Below, in pieces: positions 1 through 5,372 of a DNA stretch of 5,372 nt. The DNA comes from Candidatus Neomarinimicrobium atlanticum (GTDB lineage Bacteria; Fidelibacterota; Marinisomatia; Marinisomatales; Marinisomataceae), in NCBI GenBank assembly GCA_000402815.1, contig AQSA01000035.1, positions 8,022-13,393 on the forward strand, given 5' to 3'. The notes under the pieces were generated by a model. It searched no databases, was not told where the DNA came from, and saw only the letters and a program-made list of their open reading frames with translations. A program made the translations under genes and the position numbers. Position 1 is the stretch's first letter, and the number at the start of each line of letters is the position of its first letter.

Positions 1-46
1 AGGGTACATTACTAATAAAACTTTACTTCGTCAAGCAATCACGAAT

Positions 47-1840
47 TTAAATTTTGGGCTCAACCCAATCATTATTGTCTTTGATTAAAGCAATTAGCTC
101 ATCTACAGCATTTTCACTGATAATATTTTTTTTAACTATATTCTGACCTTTGTAAAGAGAAATTAGTCCAATACCTGAACCTACATAACCATAATCTGCA
201 TCTGCCATTTCTCCTGGCCCATTCACAATACATCCCATAACTGATATTTTAAGACCTTTTAGATGACTAGTATGCTTTTTAACAAGTGCCGTCGTTTCTT
301 GTAAATTAAATTTTGTTCTTCCACATGATGGACATGAAATATAATCAGTCTTGAAAATCCTTGTTCTAGTATTTTGAAGTATTGAAAAACTAAGCTCATT
401 AATTTTATCCGAATAATTCAAAGATTCTACCCATAAACCATTACCATAACCTTCCAATAAAAGAGATCCAAAATCAATAGAACTTTCTACAACTATTTCT
501 TCAAAATCTTTTGAATCATAAACGCCTTTAAGTATAACTGGATTAAGAATATTATGTTTTTCAAAAAAATTAAAGCTTTTCTTCATATCATAACTACTAT
601 ATCCTTCGATATTTAATACAAAAATAACATTTGATGGCATTGAACCAACTATCGTGTTAGTAAGCCTGTTCATATCTAGTTGTACAAAATTTAATTCTTC
701 TGATTTAGTATCTGCTTTTCTATAAGACTGTAATGATTCAAAAAAGGGAAACAGATTTGTTTTTTTGCTTTCAATCCATATATCATAAGGAGTAATATAT
801 TTTTGACCTTTTTCAATATTAGAATTTTGTTTTTTAAAAATATAATCTGGTACACAGTCTTGGAAAGGCTCACTAGAAATTGAAATTACTACTGGAACAT
901 TATTTGCTCCTATATTAACACAACCGTTAGTAGATCTTTTCATATATGAGACTGAACGAGAGTCATCATAATCAATTGGATTTTTGGAATCTAGACCATC
1001 AATTTTTTTTAAAATCTTGTCTGCAACAGGAATTTCAAATTCAGGATCCTCTGTAAGAGAAACTCTAATGGTATCTCCTATACCTTCAGACAATAATGTA
1101 CCGATTCCTAATGCAGATTTAATTCTACCATCAATACCATCTCCTGCTTCTGTTACTCCAAGGTGAAGAGGGAAATGCATATCTTCTAATTTCATTTTAT
1201 GTACTAATAATCGATATGCGTGAATCATTATCAGTGGATTACTAGACTTCATAGACAAAACTACCTGATCAAAATCATTCTTATTGCAGATCCTTAAGAA
1301 TTCGAGTGCTGACTCTACCATGCCTAATGGAGTATCTCCAAATCGATTCATAATTCTATCAGAAAGAGATCCATGATTAGTACCAATTCTCATTGCTGTA
1401 TTATTTTCTTTACAAACATCAATAAGAGGAACAAACTTTTCTTCAATTTTTTTTACTTCTTTATTATAAGTTGCATCATCATACTCTACAATTTTAAATC
1501 TTTTGGTGTCAACGTAATTTCCAGGATTGATTCGAACTTTTTCAACAATTTTTGCAGCAACTAATGCGGCTTTAGGTACAAAATGTATATCGGCAACAAA
1601 AGGAGTTTCATATCCTTTTTTTCTTATAGCTGACTTAATATTTTCTAAATTTTCAGCCTCTTTTGTATTTGGAGCAGTAAATCGTACGAGCTTTCCTCCT
1701 GCGTCAATAATTCTAATAGCTTCTTCAACACTAGCATTTGTATCGAGGGTTGATGCTGTAGTCATAGATTGGGTTTTAATAGAATGATTACTTCCGATAT
1801 CAACAATACCAACATTTACACTTACAGTTTTTCTTCTCAT
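47..1840 (-). CDS. ispG: 4-hydroxy-3-methylbut-2-enyl diphosphate synthase (IspG/GcpE), large three-domain form
   Basis: [4Fe-4S] enzyme of the MEP pathway that reductively opens methylerythritol 2,4-cyclodiphosphate to HMBPP, with ferredoxin or flavodoxin as likely electron donor. Residues 1-275 form the TIM-barrel domain (IKTQSM 21-26, VADIHF 82-87, KVRINPGNYVD 101-111, HLGVTEAGDGIDGR 226-239, IGDTIRVSLTEDP 254-266). Residues about 280-490 are an extra domain that the short E. coli type (372 residues) lacks. The C-terminal domain carries the cluster ligands: C503 and C506 in CPSCGR, C537 in GCIVNGPGE, and E544. The 597-residue length matches the long form of Bacteroidetes, Chlamydiae and plants. 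The ATG is secured by an in-frame TAA at 1853-1855 with no other ATG, GTG or TTG between. It starts 2 bases after mraY ends, so the two are almost certainly co-transcribed. The upstream AAGATAAG is at best a weak ribosome site. Its place directly after mraY suggests a link to supply of the undecaprenyl carrier. Confidence 0.97.
   Translation of the reverse strand: MRRKTVSVNVGIVDIGSNHSIKTQSMTTASTLDTNASVEEAIRIIDAGGKLVRFTAPNTKEAENLENIKSAIRKKGYETPFVADIHFVPKAALVAAKIVEKVRINPGNYVDTKRFKIVEYDDATYNKEVKKIEEKFVPLIDVCKENNTAMRIGTNHGSLSDRIMNRFGDTPLGMVESALEFLRICNKNDFDQVVLSMKSSNPLIMIHAYRLLVHKMKLEDMHFPLHLGVTEAGDGIDGRIKSALGIGTLLSEGIGDTIRVSLTEDPEFEIPVADKILKKIDGLDSKNPIDYDDSRSVSYMKRSTNGCVNIGANNVPVVISISSEPFQDCVPDYIFKKQNSNIEKGQKYITPYDIWIESKKTNLFPFFESLQSYRKADTKSEELNFVQLDMNRLTNTIVGSMPSNVIFVLNIEGYSSYDMKKSFNFFEKHNILNPVILKGVYDSKDFEEIVVESSIDFGSLLLEGYGNGLWVESLNYSDKINELSFSILQNTRTRIFKTDYISCPSCGRTKFNLQETTALVKKHTSHLKGLKISVMGCIVNGPGEMADADYGYVGSGIGLISLYKGQNIVKKNIISENAVDELIALIKDNNDWVEPKI
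371..1003 (-). other. ispG: Inserted middle domain (A*) of the large-type IspG
   Basis: Codons about 280-490 of ispG lie between the end of the catalytic TIM barrel and the iron-sulfur domain, which are directly joined in the short E. coli-type enzyme. In plant and Bacteroidetes enzymes this insertion is known as A* and has a barrel-like fold without catalytic residues; it is thought to act as a spacer so that one chain can bring the barrel and cluster together. Here the segment is much less recognisable than its flanks, as expected for a structural domain. The edges are approximate, placed by where the family motifs stop and resume. Confidence 0.75.
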
Positions 1841-1842
1841 AT

Positions 1843-2952
1843 TTATCTTATCTTAAACGTTGTAAGAGATAACAGTGCAAACAAAATTCCAATAAGCCAA
1901 AATCTCACTACCACTCTTGATTCAGGCCACCCTTTAAGTTCAAAGTGATGGTGAATAGGTGCCATAAGAAATAATTTTTTAGGAGTACCATATTTTTTCT
2001 TAGTCCATCGATGATAAATGACTTGAAGAATTACTGATAATGTTTCGATAACGAATACTCCTCCAACAATAATTAGGAGGACTTCTTTTTTCAACAAAAT
2101 TGCTAATGTTCCTAAAGCCGCTCCACTAGAAAGAGATCCTACATCTCCCATAAAAATTAATGCTGGCTTTGCATTAAACCATAAGAACCCTAAGCATCCA
2201 CCAAAAAATGCAGCAGCAAAAATAGTAAGCTCACTTGCTAGTGGGATATAGGCGATGTTTAAATAATCAGAAAAATCAACTCTACCTGATATATATGAAA
2301 TAACTCCAAATACTGTCATAGAAATTGCTAGTAATCCTGCGGCTAGTCCGTCAAGACCATCAGTAAGATTAACTGCATTTGATGTTGCTGAAACAACAAG
2401 AATTACAAAAGATGCATAAATCAAAGGATAGTAAAAATTAATTGATGCATTTTTTAAGAATGGTACAAAAGTAGATAAAGTATATTCTCCATATACATTG
2501 GATTGAATAATAAGAAAAGAGATGAAGATACCTAGCATTGATTGCGCAATTAACTTATATCTTCCCTTCAGTCCACCTTTTTTCTTTTTAACAGACTTTA
2601 TATAGTCGTCATAGAAACCAATACACCCCATCCAGACCATTGAAAAACAAATAATTCTTATAAATAAATTGCTTGTATCAGCAAAAAGTAAAGTAGGTAT
2701 AATTGTTGCAAGAATGATAAGCACTCCGCCCATAGTTGGCGTACCTTGCTTCTTATGATGACTCTCCGGACCATGATCTCCAATTGACTCCCCAATTTGT
2801 AGCTCTGTAAGCTTCCTAACAATAACTGGACCAAAAATAAAACTTATTAACAGTGAAAGTATTGCACTTGCTCCTGCTCTAAAAGTGATATAATCAAATA
2901 GATTTAAAAAACTAAAGTAATCTTTAAATGGCTCTAATATTTCATTTAACAT
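1843..2952 (-). CDS. mraY: phospho-N-acetylmuramoyl-pentapeptide transferase (MraY)
   Basis: Integral inner-membrane enzyme that transfers phospho-MurNAc-pentapeptide from UDP to undecaprenyl phosphate, giving lipid I and UMP. The 369-residue length is normal and all diagnostic motifs are present: HHKKQGTPTMGG (65-76), the aspartate pair D115/D116 in FYDDY, NLTDGLDGLA (195-204), FLWFNAKPA (256-264), FMGDVGSL (267-274, with D270, the position matching the third catalytic aspartate) and APIHHHFE (331-338). About ten hydrophobic segments can be seen (for example 27-47, 76-96, 98-117, 133-151, 174-190, 203-221, 241-259, 264-286, 290-312, 349-365), as expected for the family. The ATG is bounded by an in-frame TAA at 2956-2958, and it overlaps the murF stop by 11 bases. 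No Shine-Dalgarno-like sequence precedes it, so translation probably depends on ribosomes finishing murF. It lacks the extra length of many Bacteroidetes MraY proteins. Identity is very secure. Confidence 0.98.
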   Translation of the reverse strand: MLNEILEPFKDYFSFLNLFDYITFRAGASAILSLLISFIFGPVIVRKLTELQIGESIGDHGPESHHKKQGTPTMGGVLIILATIIPTLLFADTSNLFIRIICFSMVWMGCIGFYDDYIKSVKKKKGGLKGRYKLIAQSMLGIFISFLIIQSNVYGEYTLSTFVPFLKNASINFYYPLIYASFVILVVSATSNAVNLTDGLDGLAAGLLAISMTVFGVISYISGRVDFSDYLNIAYIPLASELTIFAAAFFGGCLGFLWFNAKPALIFMGDVGSLSSGAALGTLAILLKKEVLLIIVGGVFVIETLSVILQVIYHRWTKKKYGTPKKLFLMAPIHHHFELKGWPESRVVVRFWLIGILFALLSLTTFKIR

Positions 2953-4177
2953 AATTTATTATATCTTTTATTACTAAATCCAATTCCATGCTTCGAGAAC
3001 CTTTCAATAAAATTGCATCATTTTCCTGCATTATATTAGAAAGTGCCTCAGATAAGCTTGCTTTCGTATCAAAATGTAGTTGTATTGGGATTTTGTTACT
3101 ATCATTAATAACATTTTTTGCTAAATCTCCATAACACATTATAATATCAATCTTTTCTGAACAATAATCTCCAACCTCTCGATGAAATCTTATCTCATCA
3201 CTACCAAGCTCTTTCATATCCGCAAATATAAATATTTTTCTTTTACTGTTATATTGTGCAAGATTATCAATTGCTGCTTTAACAGACTCAGGGTTTGCAT
3301 TGTATGTATCATCAATTATAATAGTGTCAGCTAATAGAGAATAAACTCGTCCTCTTCCTTTTGGTAAGGTAAAATCTGCTATCATTACAGAGAAAGCCTC
3401 CTTATCATTATTGCTCATAAAATCTTTACAAACTTCATAAGCCAGAGAAGCATTTTTTAAAAATACTTTATTATTTTTAAAAGGATGATCTGATAAATTG
3501 ATTGAAATATCAATTTCTTTACCATAATAATGTTTTTTAGAATGATTAAAAATTGATTTTTTCTCTTTTCGTATATTACCAATTGAACCAAAACCTTCTA
3601 AATGAGCATCTGAAATATTTGTAACAATCCCTATGTCTGGCTTAACAATTGATGACAAGTAATCAATATCTCCTACTTGATTCGCTCCAAGCTCTAGAAC
3701 ATATATTTGAGAAGGGTCATTTGAGAAAGAAAAAATCGTTAAAGGAACTCCAATAGAAGTATTAAAATTTCCTTTTGTTTTAGAAACCTTATTACCGCAC
3801 TTAGCAAGCACATGTGAAATCAGATCTTTGGTAGTTGTTTTACCGTTGCTTCCGGTTATACCAATAGTTTTACCCTGAAAATTATTCATCCAGATTGAAC
3901 AAATATTTCCAATAAACTCCACTAAATTTTCTACTGTAAAAACATTTTTATTTTTGTGTGCTGACTGAGTAATGACATAACTTGCACCATTAGATAGTGC
4001 CTGATCAATGAAATCAGATCCGTCAAAATGTTCTCCTTTTATTGCCAAAAATAAATCATTCTTTTTGACTAGGCGACTATCTGTAGTAATGCCATCAACA
4101 GAGCAAAGCTTATCCATTTTTAGTGCATCAGAAAGATATTTAATAAATAGATCGGTTTCAATGATGTCAATTCGCAT
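2942..4177 (-). CDS. murF: UDP-N-acetylmuramoyl-tripeptide--D-alanyl-D-alanine ligase (MurF), compact form
   Basis: Cytoplasmic ligase that adds D-Ala-D-Ala to the UDP-MurNAc tripeptide, the last soluble step before MraY. Visible in order: N-terminal TDSR (32-35) and KGEHFDG (47-53); P-loop GSNGKTTTK (109-117); KGNFNTSIGVP (135-145); TNISDAHLEGFGS (186-198) with probable carbamylated lysine K206; KGRGR (273-277); DDTYNANP (289-296) and DMKELG (320-325) of the C-terminal domain; LKGSRSM (391-397). The ATG is fixed by an in-frame TAG at 4187-4189 and lies inside the end of murE (11-base overlap). The protein is 411 residues against about 450 for the family. The loss is in the middle domain: only about 32 residues lie between the KSIF end of the lysine motif (210) and the helix near 242, where E. 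coli MurF has about 80. The usual N-D-D segment and the H-N-x-x-N motif are not recognisable. The frame is intact, so it is probably functional, but this is inferred. Confidence 0.95.
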   Translation of the reverse strand: MRIDIIETDLFIKYLSDALKMDKLCSVDGITTDSRLVKKNDLFLAIKGEHFDGSDFIDQALSNGASYVITQSAHKNKNVFTVENLVEFIGNICSIWMNNFQGKTIGITGSNGKTTTKDLISHVLAKCGNKVSKTKGNFNTSIGVPLTIFSFSNDPSQIYVLELGANQVGDIDYLSSIVKPDIGIVTNISDAHLEGFGSIGNIRKEKKSIFNHSKKHYYGKEIDISINLSDHPFKNNKVFLKNASLAYEVCKDFMSNNDKEAFSVMIADFTLPKGRGRVYSLLADTIIIDDTYNANPESVKAAIDNLAQYNSKRKIFIFADMKELGSDEIRFHREVGDYCSEKIDIIMCYGDLAKNVINDSNKIPIQLHFDTKASLSEALSNIMQENDAILLKGSRSMELDLVIKDIINYVK

Positions 4178-5372
4178 AAAAACTCTCTATAATTTTTCTA
4201 TCAGAATAATATATTTTTTTTCCATCAATTTCCTGATACTCTTCATTTCCTTTTCCAAAAATGATTAGTATGTCGTCCGAACATAATTCTGCCAATGCTT
4301 TTTTTAGACCATTCTCTCTTTTGGTAAAGACTTGATAAATATGCTTTGAAAAACCTTTTATAATATCATCATTAATATCATTTATATTTTCAAATCTAGG
4401 GTTATCTGGAGCTATATAACATTGCATTGCAAATAGCTCAATTACTTTTGCCATTTCTACTCTTTTTGATTTATCTCTGTTGCCACCAGCTCCGAAAAGG
4501 ACTTTAATATTTTTATTTCTATATATATCTTTTATTGATTTTAAAACATTGGTATATGCATCTGGGGTATGTCCATAATCGCTTATGATAAGTCCAGGCC
4601 CACCATTAACAATAAGCTCATATCTTCCAGGAATAACTTCACACAAACTAACACCTTCTTTAATGGATTCGATATCAACTCCTATTTCAAAAGCAATAGC
4701 TGCAGCTAAAATAATATTCTCAAGGTTATATTGTCCTACTAGCTTTGAATAGATATTTATTGACTTTCCTTTGAAATTAAAGCTAGCGGTAGTACTGTCA
4801 TGGTTAAAATTAGATTGTTTGCACTGAAAATCAGCATCTAGATCTTTAAAAGATATGGTGCTAGTATTTTTATATTTTCTACATATAGCCTTTCCATAAA
4901 TACTATCATTTAATATCAAGCTTGATCCATTATCTTTAACCAAACCAAAGAGTTTTTTCTTTTCATTGAAGTAACTATCAATTGTGCCGTGATAATCTAG
5001 GTGATCTAAAGTAAGATTAGTAAATCCTGTAAAATCAAATTCAAGATTATCAATTCTATTTTGTGATAAAGCATGCGATGAAACTTCAAATATAGCAAAT
5101 TCGTATTTTTGCTGAACTGCAACACTAAGTATTTTAAAAATATCTATAGAATCGGGAGTTGTTAATCCAAAATTTTTATCTACTATATTTGGAATAACTC
5201 CTAAAGTTCCAACTTGAAGCACTTTTTTACCACATGACTCAAGGATACTTTTTAATATAAGTGTCGTTGACGTTTTGCCATTGGTACCTGTTACTCCAAT
5301 GATTTTAATTTTTTTTTGTGGATGATCGTATAAATTGGCTGAAATTTTTCCAACCACCTTTCTACAGTTTTT
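4167..5372 (-). CDS. murE: UDP-N-acetylmuramoyl-tripeptide synthetase (meso-DAP-adding ligase MurE), 5'-partial
   Basis: Cytoplasmic Mur ligase that joins meso-diaminopimelate to UDP-MurNAc-L-Ala-D-Glu using ATP. The frame stays open to the window edge (401 residues visible) and lacks most of the N-terminal UDP-substrate domain; the family is usually about 490 residues, so roughly 90 are missing. The GTG at 5357 is internal, not the start. Counting that GTG codon as residue 1: ATP P-loop GTNGKTS (24-30), SSHAL (93-97), the FTNL...DHLDYHG signature (112-124), the probable carbamylated lysine K133, GQYNLEN (208-214), PGRYE (243-247), DYGHTPDAY (260-268), GGNRDKSKR (291-299), DNPR (318-321) and GKGNEEYQ (368-375). 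DNPR is the known marker for meso-DAP rather than lysine specificity. Two motifs deviate from the common form: DYGHTPD where DYAHTPD is usual, and GKGNE where GKGHE is usual. The gene overlaps murF by 11 bases. Identity is firm; only the start is unseen. Confidence 0.97.
   Translation of the reverse strand, partial: KNCRKVVGKISANLYDHPQKKIKIIGVTGTNGKTSTTLILKSILESCGKKVLQVGTLGVIPNIVDKNFGLTTPDSIDIFKILSVAVQQKYEFAIFEVSSHALSQNRIDNLEFDFTGFTNLTLDHLDYHGTIDSYFNEKKKLFGLVKDNGSSLILNDSIYGKAICRKYKNTSTISFKDLDADFQCKQSNFNHDSTTASFNFKGKSINIYSKLVGQYNLENIILAAAIAFEIGVDIESIKEGVSLCEVIPGRYELIVNGGPGLIISDYGHTPDAYTNVLKSIKDIYRNKNIKVLFGAGGNRDKSKRVEMAKVIELFAMQCYIAPDNPRFENINDINDDIIKGFSKHIYQVFTKRENGLKKALAELCSDDILIIFGKGNEEYQEIDGKKIYYSDRKIIESFYAN
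4183..4187 (-). promoter_or_regulatory. Weak Shine-Dalgarno-like site for murF
   Basis: The bases GAGAG (minus strand) lie 5 bases before the murF ATG, inside the last codons of murE. They could pair partly with the 16S anti-Shine-Dalgarno sequence and support the chosen start. It is the only one of the three visible start sites with a purine run containing more than one G in the right place; mraY and ispG have none that is convincing. The match is short and could be chance. Confidence 0.3.

Noticed and set aside
1..46. Possible promoter (TTGAC) or next-gene start (ATG at 9-7, minus strand) after ispG
   Set aside because: TTGACG is followed by no properly spaced -10 box, and only three codons follow the ATG before the window ends. 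Too little sequence to call either.
54..68. Inverted repeat TTGGG-CTCAA-CCCAA at the end of ispG as a transcription terminator
   Set aside because: The stem is only 5 bp, lies within the last codons of ispG and is followed on the transcribed strand by AATTTAAATT, not a clean T-run. Transcription may well continue leftwards.
984..1787. Open frames on the plus strand at 984-1166, 1373-1564 and 1527-1787, opposite ispG
   Set aside because: They are short, lie fully inside a well-conserved ispG on the other strand and resemble no known protein. They read as antisense shadows.
3452..3550. Frameshift explaining the short MurF middle domain
   Set aside because: The frame is uninterrupted from the ATG to the C-terminal motifs, which all lie in the same frame. 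A frameshift pair would leave unmatched residues, not a loss of about 45-50; an in-frame deletion or compact variant fits better.
4008..4268. Plus-strand open frame of 86 codons across the murE/murF junction, and a minus-strand frame at 691-873 within ispG
   Set aside because: Both are out-of-frame shadows of conserved genes, with low-complexity translations rich in Ile, Leu, Lys, Phe and Ser that simply reflect AT-rich sequence.
5355..5357. GTG as the start codon of murE
   Set aside because: The frame continues upstream to the window edge (K-N-C-R-K before the GTG), and a start here would remove the whole N-terminal UDP-MurNAc-dipeptide domain. The P-loop would then lie only about 24 residues in, whereas in full MurE it is near residue 110-120. 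The gene is simply cut by the window.

Overview
The window is almost entirely protein-coding, all on the minus strand, and AT-rich throughout. Read in the direction of transcription (right to left) it holds four tightly packed genes: murE (5' end cut by the window edge), murF, mraY and ispG. Only 46 bases after ispG (positions 1-46) and a 2-base gap between mraY and ispG are not coding. There are no RNA genes, mobile elements, CRISPR arrays, convincing promoters or terminators.

Right part (2942-5372): murE and murF encode the ATP-dependent ligases that add the third amino acid and then the D-Ala-D-Ala dipeptide to the UDP-MurNAc peptide. The DNPR motif in MurE predicts meso-diaminopimelate as the third residue, hence a Gram-negative-type peptidoglycan. 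Middle (1843-2952): mraY encodes the membrane enzyme that moves the finished phospho-MurNAc-pentapeptide onto undecaprenyl phosphate to give lipid I. Left part (47-1840): ispG (gcpE) encodes the iron-sulfur enzyme of the penultimate MEP-pathway step. That pathway makes the isoprenoid units from which undecaprenyl phosphate is built. The four genes therefore look like one operon joining late cytoplasmic peptidoglycan synthesis with supply of its lipid carrier. murE/murF and murF/mraY each overlap by exactly 11 bases, and ispG follows mraY after 2 bases, in the place where murD is often found.

Organism: IspG is the long three-domain form (597 residues) known from Bacteroidetes, Chlamydiae, some spirochaetes and plants. 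MraY is of ordinary length (369 residues), murF sits between murE and mraY, and Shine-Dalgarno signals are weak or absent. This suggests an AT-rich, probably uncultured member of the FCB group or a relative. A marine Marinimicrobia (SAR406)-like lineage is my best guess from memory of family sequences, but it is not proven here. I see no clearly undescribed system. The points most worth a second look are the position of ispG in the mur operon and an unusually short middle domain in MurF.
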